Shown one piece after another: positions 35,243 through 45,438 of a stretch of 64,000 nucleotides of DNA. This DNA is from Triticum aestivum. Taxonomy: Eukaryota > Streptophyta > Magnoliopsida > Poales > Poaceae. The position numbers and the translations under genes were made by a program. Location of the stretch: assembly GCF_018294505.1 (NCBI RefSeq), contig NC_057807.1, positions 134,383,295-134,447,294 of the forward strand. The letters run 5' to 3'. How positions within the stretch are numbered: the first letter of the stretch is position 1; each line of letters opens with the position of its first letter. The notes under the pieces are model-generated. The model was not told where the DNA came from. It saw only the letters and a list, made by a program, of their open reading frames with translations, and made no database searches.

Positions 35243-35783
35243 TGTCGTGGATTTGTCACGACAGATGCCCTGTGAAAGGACTTAGGTGTGGAGCCATCGC
35301 ACTAGGTTAGCTTAAAGGGGTTGAACGGGACAAAGGACATAAGGAGTTTACCCAGGTTCGGCCCCTCTCAATGAGGTAAAAGCCTAGGCCCTTCTTCTAG
35401 TTGTATTGCTTGAGTATCGATTACAAGGGAGCGAATACGCTTGACCTAGTTCTCGATTACTTGTTTCTTGAGTCAACCCGCCGCCAGGTCTCACCTTTAT
35501 ATACAGGCTGATGCCCCGGAGGCTTACGGAGTCCCGTCCGGCTCACACAACGTGACTGGCTCAGTTTCTAACTAAACTTGCTTTATAGAGCAAGTTAACC
35601 TTGAATGGCTCACACCCTCGGGTCCTAAACTACCTCCGTGTCTTGGGCCTCCAATAAGCTTTGCCTTATGAACCACCATCTTCAAGTCTTCTTGGACCTC
35701 TTGGGCCTTCTTCATAATAAACCACCAACAGTATAACCCGGCCCCTCCTGGGCAAATCATACCTCAGGGTTATATCCCCAACA
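35243..35783 (-). repeat. 3' LTR of the second Gypsy element
   Basis: It is 541 bp with ends TGTCGTGG and CCCCAACA on the plus strand. A purine-rich tract (CTGGGGCCTAA on the minus strand) adjoins it at 35784-35794. Its partner is not in the window, so no dating is possible. Confidence 0.8.
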
Positions 35784-35885
35784 TTAGGCCCCAGGTTGAT
35801 TTGAACCTGTTCATATAAATCTCCACTGTTTAACTGAGCAGAATGTATCATTATCGGTTCCTCATCAATCCGCTATAACCCGCCA

Positions 35886-35890
35886 TGACG
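35886..35890. repeat. Target site duplication of the solo LTR, left
   Basis: TGACG matches 37376-37380. Confidence 0.9.
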
Positions 35891-37375
35891 TGATACGTCT
35901 CCATCATATCTACTTTTCCTAATGCTTTTCCTCTTGGTTTGGACTCTAATTTGCATGATTTGAATGAAACTAACCCGGACTGACACTGTTTTTAACAGAA
36001 CTACCATGGTGTTGTTTTTTGTGCAGAAATAAAAGTTCTCGGATTGGAACTTTGCGAGGATTTTTTTATACAATAACATATAGTTTCTGGAGCCAAGGAC
36101 CACCGGAGGGGGGCACCTGGGTGGGCACAACTCACCAGGGTGCCCCCCCTCCAGGCGCGCCCTGGTGGGTTGTGCCCACCCAGGTGCCCCCTCCGGTGGT
36201 CGTTGGCTCCAGAAATTCTCATTTATTGTATAAAAAATCTCCAGGTGGGTTGTCCCCACCTGGTGGCCCCGCAGACCCTGTAATCGACACTATAAAATCC
36301 TATTTTTTCAGAAAAAACCAGGAAGAAAGAATTATTGCGTTCCATGAGACGGAGCCACCGCCGTCTCCTGTTCTTCATCGGGAGGCCAGATCCGGAGTCC
36401 GTTTGGGGCTCCGGAGAAGGGGATCTTCGATCTTCGTGATCACCAACTCTTCTCCATCGCCAATTCCATGATGCTCCCCACCGGGAGTGAGTAATTCCTT
36501 CATAGGCTTGCTGGTTGGTGAGGAGTTGGATGAGATTCATCATGTAATCTAGTTAGTTTTGTTAGGGCTTGATCCCTAGTATCCACTATGTTCTGAGATT
36601 GATGTTGCTATAACTTTGCCATGCTTAATGCTTGTCACTTGGGGCCCGGGTGGCATGATTTCAGATCTGAACCATTCATGTTATCACCATTATATCTATG
36701 TTCTAGATCCTATCTTGCAAGTTATAGTCACCTACTACGTGTTATGATCCGGCAACCCCGAAGTGACAATAGTCGGGACCACTCCCGGTGATGACCGTAG
36801 TTTGAGGAGTTCATGTATTCACCTTGTGTTAATGCTTTGTTTCGGTTCTCTATTAAAAGGAGGCCTTAATATCCCTTAGTTTCCAATAGGACCCCGCTGC
36901 CATTGGAGGTAGGACAAAAGATGTCATGCAAGTTCTTTCCATAAGCACGTATGACTATTTACGGAATACATGCCTACATTATATTTATGAACTAGAGTTA
37001 GTTCCGTATCGCCTTAGGTTATAACTGTCACATGATGAATATCATCCAACAAATCATCGATCCAATGCCTACAAATTTCTCTTATATTGTTCTTGCTAAG
37101 TTACCACTACTATCGTTACTGTTGCACTTGCTACAAAATTACTGCCATCACTATTACTGTTACTATTGCTGTTGCTACAACTATCAAAACTATCATACTA
37201 CTTTGCTACAGATCACTTTGCTGTAGATAATTAATCTCCAGGTGTGGTTGAATTGACAACTCAGCTGCTAATACTTACAAATATTCTTTGGCTCCCCTTG
37301 TGTCGAATCTATAAATTTGGGTTGAATACTCTACCCTCGAAAACTGTTGCAATCCCCTATACTTGTGGTTTATGA
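35891..37375 (+). mobile_element. Solo LTR, 1485 bp
   Basis: It starts TGATACGTCTCC and ends TTATGA (CA expected, one base changed) and is flanked by the perfect 5-bp repeat TGACG. No internal retroelement sequence is present. This is the product of recombination between the two LTRs of an element. A TATA-like TATAAAAT occurs near 36290. The family resembles the TGATACGTCTCC group of Triticeae Gypsy LTRs. Confidence 0.9.
36060..36239. repeat. Long imperfect inverted repeat inside the solo LTR
   Basis: The left arm from TTTTTATACAATAA through TTTCTGGAGCC and CACCGGAGGGGG to CACCTGGGTGGGCACAAC is mirrored on the right by GTTGTGCCCACCCAGGTG, CCCCCTCCGGTGG, GGCTCCAGAAA and TTATTGTATAAAAAA. Arms are about 75-80 bp with a short GC-rich loop centred near 36148. 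RNA from either strand could fold into a strong hairpin. Confidence 0.85.
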
Positions 37376-37380
37376 TGACG
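37376..37380. repeat. Target site duplication of the solo LTR, right
   Basis: TGACG matches 35886-35890. Confidence 0.9.
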
Positions 37381-38382
37381 TCACATAGCAAAATCATCTT
37401 AACCCGCTATGACATCATGTGCATTAATTCTGCACAAGGCCCAGGATATCTCAACAGATCTTTATCTTAATGAATCTCCCGAAAATCGAGGCATCCGCAT
37501 TGCAAGCATAATCGTCTTGCCTCCTTGATTCTCGCGCATGCCATCTTATCATCCCCCTTATAAATAGGGACAGGGGGCCTTCTTCTTCACTCTTTACCCC
37601 TGCCTCTTCCTCTTCATCTCTTTCCTCATGACGCCACCGTGATCCGAGCTCCACCGCTGCCGTCGAACGTCCTCGACAGCTCCAACCCAGGCCGCTGCAT
37701 CAACCTGACCGCGTCCAGAGATCGCGGCATGCTTCCGCTGTTCGTCAGCATCCACCAGTACTCCTCTTTCTTTATCCTCAATCTGCATTAGGGTGCCCTA
37801 GTTCATCAGCGTTCGTTGGTGTTCGTCAGAGTTCATCGTGGCTTCTCTGACGACGCTTAATTCAATCTGAAAAATTAGTATGAAGTCTGTGCGGTAGCAG
37901 TTTTATCATTCGTTTCTAATCATAGATGCGTCCTGTATTCCTTATATTCGAAACCTTGCTCGCGTGTTCTTCCACCATCATATTTAGGGTTAACAATTAT
38001 TTCCCTTTTCTGAACCCACTGTAGATCCAATATTATAGAACTGATTCGTGGAACCTGTTTGTATAGCACTTACTGAAATTTTCCTTAGATCCGTAACCCC
38101 ATCTTAAACACCACTATCTGGGTGGCTCAAAAATATCACCTTATAATCCGCTGAACACTAGCCGACTTATTCATGAAATACTCAAATCAGTTGCATCTGT
38201 CTGATGTTAATATCACCCAACTGTGCCTTTGTTGAATTGTCCATACTATTTCCTTTATCATAATAACTTGTCCGTACATGAACCAAACCTGCATAGTATG
38301 TTTTCCTTCTTATAACCATCGGGCGGCTTATTATCTCAAATTTGACCCGCCATCATTCCCCTTTTAGGCCTTTCATGATAAA
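37381..38382 (+). other. Upstream region and leader of the antisense gene
   Basis: No coding sequence is supported. It contains a TATA box at 37558 followed by a pyrimidine-rich stretch (TCTTCTTCACTC), the usual look of a plant 5' leader. The ATG at 38383 lies about 800 bp further, so an intron in the leader is possible. Confidence 0.45.
37558..37566 (+). promoter_or_regulatory. TATA box for the antisense gene of the second Gypsy
   Basis: CTTATAAATAGGGA followed within 30 bp by a CT-rich stretch is a good match to a plant core promoter directed towards the gene at 38383. Confidence 0.5.
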
Positions 38383-39122
38383 ATGACTAAAACAGCCACC
38401 TCATGCGATTGGGTCGCCTCCACTGTGACGGAACAAGCTCTGAACGAATATGTTCCAGTGGGCATCTTGTCAGCCAACGAGGTCATTTACTGGTGGGCCC
38501 CAGGGACAGAAATAAGACCTGATCCAAAGGAAAACAAAGTCGTGGTTTTCGCTAATCATATGGGCCGGGGTTTCTCACCAGTCGGCTCAAAGTTCTTCCA
38601 TGATGTTCTGAATTTTTATCAACTTCATCCACAAGATATTGGGCCCAATTCAGTCTCCAACATCTGCAACTTCCAAGTCTTTTGTGAAGTATACCTTCAG
38701 GAGGAGCCAACTGTTGACCTTTTCAGAGAATTTTTCTATTTGAACTGCCAAACAGAAATGACTGACGGACCTAGTCTTGAACATGGCGGGATTTCTATCC
38801 AAAGATGCAAAGATGCCGTCTTTCCCGCGACCAAGCCTCCCAGTCACCCCAAAGACTGGAATCAGACCTGCTTCTATTTCCAAGACACCTCTCCGGTGGG
38901 TGAAAACCCTCTGCCGGGTTTCCGTGACTGCTGGCTTAGCCCAAGACATCCTCTTCCGGACCGGATCAGTGCCGCTGAATGGGCCAAATATGCCTCCACT
39001 TTTAGCAAAATAAGAGCTTTAATGGCCAACGACTTAACCGGCATTGATTTGGTCCGATGCTGGGTTGCCTGGAGGATCATGCCCTTGAGCCGCCGCCCCG
39101 GCTTAATGTGCAAGTATACTAG
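38383..39122 (+). pseudogene. Antisense gene of second Gypsy, exon 1 first part
   Basis: The ATG at 38383 opens a frame that runs without a stop up to the nested retrotransposon at 39123. It contains HDVLNFYQLHPQDIGPNSV and FCEVYLQEEPTVDLFREFF blocks, then TCFYFQDTSPV, matching the layout of exon 1 in the antisense gene at 14864-15808 (a FYxL block, then a Cys-Glu block, then an aromatic WFYVED-like block) at low sequence identity. Exon 1 continues at 45439 after the inserted element; skipping the insert and one target duplication gives 888 bp in one frame ending at a GT donor at 45587. This is the putative gypsy-type transposon domain. Function is unknown. Confidence 0.75.
39118..39122. repeat. 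Target site duplication of the gag-only element, left
   Basis: ACTAG precedes the LTR; the right copy at 45434-45438 is ACTGG, one base different, and the gene frame across the site supports the pairing. Confidence 0.75.
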
Positions 39123-40696
39123 TGATGCCTGCTTGAACTACGTCGGTATTTCCCCAAAGAGGAAGGGATGATGCAGCATAGCGACGGTAGGTATTTCCCT
39201 CAGTGATGAGACCAAGGTTATCGAACTAGTAGGAGAACCAAGCAACACTACGTAAACAGCACCTGCACACAAATAACAAATACTCGCAACCCGACGTGTA
39301 AAAGGGATTGTCAATCCCTTTCGGGTAACGGCGCCAGAAATTGGCAAACATACGTTAGAGAGTTGTAAATATTGATAGATCGAACGCCAAATAAAATAAA
39401 GTGCAGCAAGGTATTTTTGTATTTTTGGTTTAATAGATATGAAAATAAAAGGCAAATAAGATAGATCGCAAAGGCAAATAATATGATAAAGAGACCCGGG
39501 GCCCGTAGGTTTCACTAGTGGCTTCTCTCGAGAAAAATGGCAAACAGTGGGTGAACAAATTATTGTTGGGCAATCGATAGAACTTCAAATAATCATGACG
39601 ATATCCAGGCAATGATAATTATATAGGCATCACATCCAAGATTAGTAGACCGACTCCTGCCTGCATCTACTACTATTACTCCACACATCGACCGCTATCC
39701 AGCATGCATCTAGTGTATTAAGTTCATGGAGAGACGGAGTAATGCAATAAGAATGATGACATGATGTAGACAAGATCCATTTATGTAGAAATAGACCCCA
39801 TCATTTTATCCTTAGTAGCAACGATACGTACGTGTCAGTTCCCCTTCTGTCACTGGGATCAAGCACCATAAGATCAAACCCACTACAAAGCACCTCTTCC
39901 CATTGCAAGATAAATAGATCAAGTTGGCCAAAGAAAACCCAAATATCGGAGAAGAAATACGAGGCTATAAGCAATCATGGATATAAGAGATTCAAAGAAG
40001 ACTCAAATAACTTTCATGGATTAAAAGATAGATCTGATCATAAACTCAAAGTTCATCGGATAACAAAAAACACATCACAAAAAGAGTTACATCATATGGA
40101 TCTCCAAGAGACCATTGTATTGAGAATCAAATGAGAGAGTGGAAGCCATCTAGCTACTAACGACAGACCCGTAGGTCTACAAGGAACTACTCACGCATCA
40201 TCAGAGAGGCACCAATGGACATGATGCACCCCTCCGTAATGGTGTCTAGATTGGATCTGGTGGTTCTGGACTCTGCGGCGGCTGAAATTGATTTTCGTCG
40301 ACTCCCCTAGGGTTTCTGGAATATTGGGGTATTTATAGAGCAAAGAGTCAGTTCAGGGGGCACCCAAGGCGGGCACAGCCCACCTGGGCGCACTTGGGCC
40401 CCCATGCGCACCCTGGTGGGTTGTGATCCCCTCGGAGCACCCCCCCATGCGCTTCTCTAGCCCATTGGATGTATTCCGGTCCAAAACAAATCCACAAAAA
40501 GTTTCGCTGCGTTTGGACTCCGTTTGGTATTGATTTCCTCCGATGTAAAAAACATGCAGAAAACAACAATTGGCACTTGGGACAATGTCAATAGGTTAGT
40601 ACCAAAAAATGATATAAAATGATTATAAAACATCCAGGAATGACAATATAACAGCATGGAACAATCAAAAATCATAGATACGTTGGGGACGTATCA
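39123..40696 (-). repeat. 3' LTR of the gag-only element
   Basis: On the minus strand it starts TGATACGTCCCCAACG, preceded by the purine tract AGCTTGGGGATGC (40697-40709). It carries a TATA-like TATAAATACC around 40331 on the minus strand. Confidence 0.85.
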
Positions 40697-40709
40697 GCAT
40701 CCCCAAGCT

Positions 40710-43063
40710 TAATTCATGCTCGTCATCGAGTAGGTAAATGATAAAAACAGAAATTTTGATGTGGAATGCCGACTAACATTTCATCTCATATTCTTTTCTT
40801 TATAGCATGGACATTTGGAATTTTATATGGTTCAAAGCAATAGTCTAGTTTTGACATGAGACTTAAATACTCAAGCATATCAACAAGCAACCATGTCTTT
40901 CAGAATATCAACACTAAAATAAGATATCCCTAGCCCATCATGCTTAATCATTGATCCATTCATGAAATACACTCGCATATTAGCTACAGCCAATGCTCAA
41001 GTACGATCATAGTGCCCCCCTAGTTGGTGCTTTATAAGAGAAGATGGAGACTCAAAATAATAATAAAAATTTCATAAAGTAAAAGAAAGACCCTTCGCAG
41101 AGGGAAGTAGGGATTTGTAGAGGTGCTAGAGCTCAAAGCGAAAATTGAGAGATAAAAACATTTTGAGAGGCATACTTTTCCCACCAACGAAAATGACTTA
41201 GATCTCCCCACACTTTCCATGCTAGATATATCATAGGTGGTTCCCAAACATAAAATAAAGTTTATTCCTTTTTCAACCATACTTTCACTTTCCATGGCTA
41301 GCCGTATCCACGGTTGCCCTCCATACCAACACTTTCTAAGGAATTTATTATTTGACAACATAAATTAAATTCATTTTTCATTTCGGGACTAGGCATCCCT
41401 AATACCTTTGCCTTACTCTCGTGCAATGACAAGTGAATAAACACTCATTGTGAGAATAACACATCTAGCATGGAAAATATTGGCCACCCCTCACCGCCTC
41501 GTGAGCGGTATGAGCACACAAAAGAGAAATTTATTTTGAAAATTAGAGATGGCACATAAAAATTTGCTTAGAACGGCAAAATAATACCGCATATAGGTAG
41601 GTATAGTGGACTCATGTGGCAAAACTGGTTTAAAGGATTTTGGATGCACAAGTAGTGATCATACTTAGTGAAAAATGAAGGCTAGCAAAAGATTGAGAAG
41701 CGACCAACCAAGAAACGAATAATCTCATAAGCAAGCATTAAGCATAATTAACACCGAATAATGCACCACAAGTAGGATGTAATTTCATTGCATGACAATT
41801 GACTTTCGTGCTTGCATGGGGAATCACAAATCTTAACACCAATATTCTTACTAAAGCATAATTACTCATCAACATGACTCACATATCACATCATCATATC
41901 TCAAAACTATTACAAGGAATCAAGTTTATTTTGTCCAATGATCTTCATGAAAGTATCACTTTGGGACTAATTTTTATGTGTTGCTTTTGATAAGCTCAAA
42001 AAAATATAAGTGAAGATCATGAGCATAATATTTCTTTCTCTCAAATTAATTCAAGTGAAGCAAGAGATAATTTCTTAAAAAAATTACTAACTCTCAAACA
42101 AATCTAAGTGAAGCAAGAGAGCATTTCTTCAAAAATATTAAAGCACACCGTGCTAAAAAAAGATATAAGTGAAGCACTAGAGCAAATCCATAGCTCATAA
42201 AAATTTAAGTGAAGCATAGAGAGCAATTCTAACAAGTCAAGGCATAATTTTTGCTCTCTAAAATAGGTGTGTCCAGCAAGGATTCATGACTTAGAACACA
42301 AAGAAAAACAAGCAAATGCTCATATCATACAAGACGGTCCAAGCAAAACTCATAGTATGTGACGAATAAAAATATAGCTTCGAGTAAAATACCTATGGTT
42401 GTTTCTTTTTGGATAATAACTTGGGGACTCTTCTTACTCCTTATTCCTTCATCCATCGTAAGATAACCCAAAACTTGAAAACTTCAATCACACAAAACTC
42501 AACAAAATCTTCATGAGATCCATTAGTATAAGAAAAGAAATCACTACTATAAGTGCTGTAGAAAACCAATTAATATTTTATTTTTGCATTATATCTAATG
42601 TATTCCAACTTTTATATGGCAAAACTCATCAAATAAAACCATAGAATCATCAAAACAAGCACACAACGCAAAGAAAACACAATCTGCCAAAAACAGAACA
42701 GTCTGTAGCAATCTAGATATTTCCAATACTTCTGTAATTCCAAAAATCTTGAAACATTAGGAAAACCTGAGAAATTTTTATATTAATCTTATGCAAAAAG
42801 AATAAGAGCAAAAGCGTGTTTCTGTGATTTATGAAAAATATTTTCGTGAGTGCATAAGTTTCTGTTTTTCAGCAAGATCAAACAACTATCACCCAAGAAG
42901 ATCCTAAAGGCTTTACTTGGCACAAACACTAACTAAACACAAAAAACACAATCATAACAGTAGCATAATTGCTCTAACACTCAAGAACAGAAAGCAAAAA
43001 GCAAAAAATAAATTTTATTCATTGGGTTGCCTCAGAACAAGCGCTATCGTTTTACGCCCTTAG
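40710..43063. other. Non-coding internal region of the gag-only element
   Basis: About 2.3 kb of very A-rich sequence has no supported reading frame. Between about 42000 and 42240 a motif like CTCTCAAA...AAGTGAAGCAAGAGA recurs four or five times at roughly 50-60 bp. This is where pol would stand in an autonomous relative. Confidence 0.6.
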
Positions 43064-43765
43064 CTAGGCATAAAGCAAGGATCTAAGTTTCGTCCTCCGT
43101 GGTTTTGGCAACTTTTTAAGGGTTTTCGCAAACCCGGGAGGCTCTTTGCGCTTCCCTAAATTCTTAGTAAAAGAAACCATCTTGAAATCTAAAATATCCA
43201 ATCGCTTATTGCAAATAGTAATCAAAGTATTCATGCGATTGATACTACAATTAGGATGTTTGAGGGGTTCATTATACTTTTGCAATTCAACCATATGTTT
43301 GTGCAAATCACCAAGTTTGTCCAACATTTGAACTCCCTCTAGGGTGAAAGAGAACCCCTTCTTCTGAGGTGGAACCCCCAAAATTCCTTCTAAAATTTCA
43401 CAGGTAGCATTGGCATCAAGCTCGATAAAATTCCCTTTAGTGGCAAAATCTAAGAGTTGTCTATGATGCAAAGCCAATCCTATGTAAAAATTACAAAGTA
43501 AAATCTTTGCATATCCCTTTAGGTTGCAAATACGATAAGATTCCATTAGCCTATACCAAGCATCTTTCATATTTTCTCCTTGTCGTTGCTTGAAGTATAA
43601 AACTTCAAAATCTGGAGACAAAGGAGGAGTAGGCACACTAGCCAGTATGACAAGAAAGCAAGAACAAGGATATATCTGACGAGAAAATGGCGAACGAAAA
43701 AGAGGGCGAATAAAACGGCAAATTTTTGTGAAGTGGGGGAGAGGAAAACGAGAGGCAAATGGCAA
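43064..43765 (-). pseudogene. Gag-like protein of the non-autonomous element
   Basis: One open frame of 233 codons contains the retrotransposon gag capsid pattern (RQGENMKDAWYRLMESYRI, LLCNFYIGLALHHRQLLDF, ATCEILEGILGV). The C-terminus is basic (KTLKKLPKPRRTKLRSL). The first 55 or so residues look like leader sequence and no good ATG is evident, so the true start may be internal. There is no zinc knuckle and no pol. It may help package RNA in trans with a partner element. It is open throughout despite the LTR divergence. Confidence 0.65.
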
Positions 43766-43826
43766 ATAATGTAAATTGCGAGGAGATGAGATTTGTGATT
43801 AGGAACTTGGTAGATGTTGAAGATCC

Positions 43827-43844
43827 TCCCCGGCAAATGCGCCA
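43827..43844 (-). other. Primer-binding-site-like sequence
   Basis: TGGCGCATTTGCCGGGGA on the minus strand, 11 bp inside the 5' LTR, resembles the TGGCGCCGTTGCCGGGGA site complementary to aspartate tRNA, with a few mismatches. Confidence 0.6.
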
Positions 43845-43855
43845 GAAATTCCTTT

Positions 43856-45433
43856 TGCTGCCTGCTTGAACTACGTCTGTATTTCCCCAAAGAGGAAGGG
43901 ATGATGCAGCACAGCAAGGTAGGTATTTTCCTCAGTGATGAGACCAAGGTTATCGAACCAGTAGGAGAACCAAGCAACACTACGTAAACAACACCTGCAC
44001 ACAAATAACAAATACTCGCAACCCGACGTGTAAAAGGGGTTGTCAATCCCTTTTGGGTAACGGTGCCAGAAATTGGCAAACGGACGTGAGAGAGATGTAA
44101 ATATTGATAGATTGAACGCCAAATAAAATAAAGTGCAGCAAGGTATTTTTGTATTTTTGGTTTAATAGATCTGAAAATAAAAGGCAAATAATATAGATCG
44201 CAAAGGCAAATAATATGAGAAAGAGACTCGGGGCCCATAGGTTTCACTTGGCTTCTCTCGAGAAAAATAGCAAACGGTGGGTGAATAAATTACCATTGGA
44301 CAATTGATAGAACTTCAAATAATCATGACGATACCCAGGCAATGATCATTATATAGGCATCATGTCCAAGATTAGTAGACCGACTCCTGCCTGCTTCTAC
44401 TACTATTAATCAACACATCGACCGCTATCCAGCATGCATCTAGTGTATTAAGTTCATGGAGAAACAGAATAATGCAATAAGAACGATGACATGATGTAGA
44501 CAAGATCTATTTATGTAGAAGTATACCCATCGTTTTATCCTTAGTAGCAACGATACATACGTGTCGGTTCCCCTTATGTCACTGGGATCAAGCACCGTAA
44601 GATCGAACCCACTACAAAGCACCTCTTCCGATTGCAATATAAATAGATCAAGTTGGCCAAACAAAACCCAAATATCAGAGAAGAAATACGAAGCTATAAG
44701 CAATCATGCATATAAGAGATTCAAAGAAGACTCAAATAACTTTCATGTATAAAAAGTTAGATCTGATTATAAACTCAAAGTTCGTCGGATCCCAACAAAC
44801 ACACCGCAAAAAGAGTTACATCATATGGATCTCCATGAGACCATTGTTTTGAGAATCAAACAAGAGAGAAGAAGCCATCTAGCTACTAACTACGGACCTG
44901 TAGGTCTACAAGGAACTACTCTTACATCATCGGAGAGGCACCAATGGACATGATGCACCCCTCCTTGATGGTGTCTAGATTGGATCTGGTGGTTCTGTAC
45001 TCTACGATGGTTCGAATTGATTTTCGTCGACTCCCCTAGGGTTTCTGGAATATTGGGGTATTTATAGAGCAAAGAGTCGGTTCAGGGGGCACCCGAGGTG
45101 GGCACAACCCAGCTGGGGGCGCCTGGGCCCCCAGGCACACCCTGGTGAGTTGTGATCCCCTCGGAGCACCCCCAGGCGCTTCTTCGGCCCACTGGATGTC
45201 TTCTGGTCCAAAAAATTCCACAAACAGTTTCGCTGCATTTGGACTCCTTTTGGTATTGATTTCCTGCGATGTAAAAAACATTCAGAAAACAGCAACTGGC
45301 ACTTGGCACTATGTCAATAGGTTAGTGCCAAAAAATGTTATAAAATGACTATAAAATGATTATAAAACATCCAAGAATGATAATATAACAGCATGGAACA
45401 ATAAAAAATTATAGATACGTTGGAGAAATATCA
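43856..45433 (-). repeat. 5' LTR of the gag-only element
   Basis: It is colinear with the left LTR, with scattered substitutions and small indels. It ends TATCA at 45433, next to ACTGG. Confidence 0.85.
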
Positions 45434-45438
45434 ACTGG

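Larger units (their letters stand above)
39123..45433 (-). mobile_element. Gag-only (non-autonomous) LTR retrotransposon
   Basis: The LTRs are at 39123-40696 (1574 bp) and 43856-45433 (1578 bp), both starting TG and ending TATCA on the plus strand. The internal part is only about 3.2 kb. It has a primer-binding-site-like sequence, one gag-like frame and no protease, RT or integrase. Over the first 270 bp the LTRs differ by about 5%, so it is older than the Angela-type and first Gypsy insertions. It would need enzymes from a related autonomous element. Confidence 0.85.

Noticed and set aside
34542..35285. Plus-strand frame of 247 codons
   Set aside because: It is the reverse strand of Copia reverse transcriptase and runs into the next LTR.
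36019..36471. Frame of 150 codons in the solo LTR
   Set aside because: It spans the inverted repeat; coding potential comes from the GC-rich hairpin.
43567..44247. Minus-strand frame of 226 codons
   Set aside because: It starts in the LTR of the gag-only element and overlaps the real gag frame out of register.
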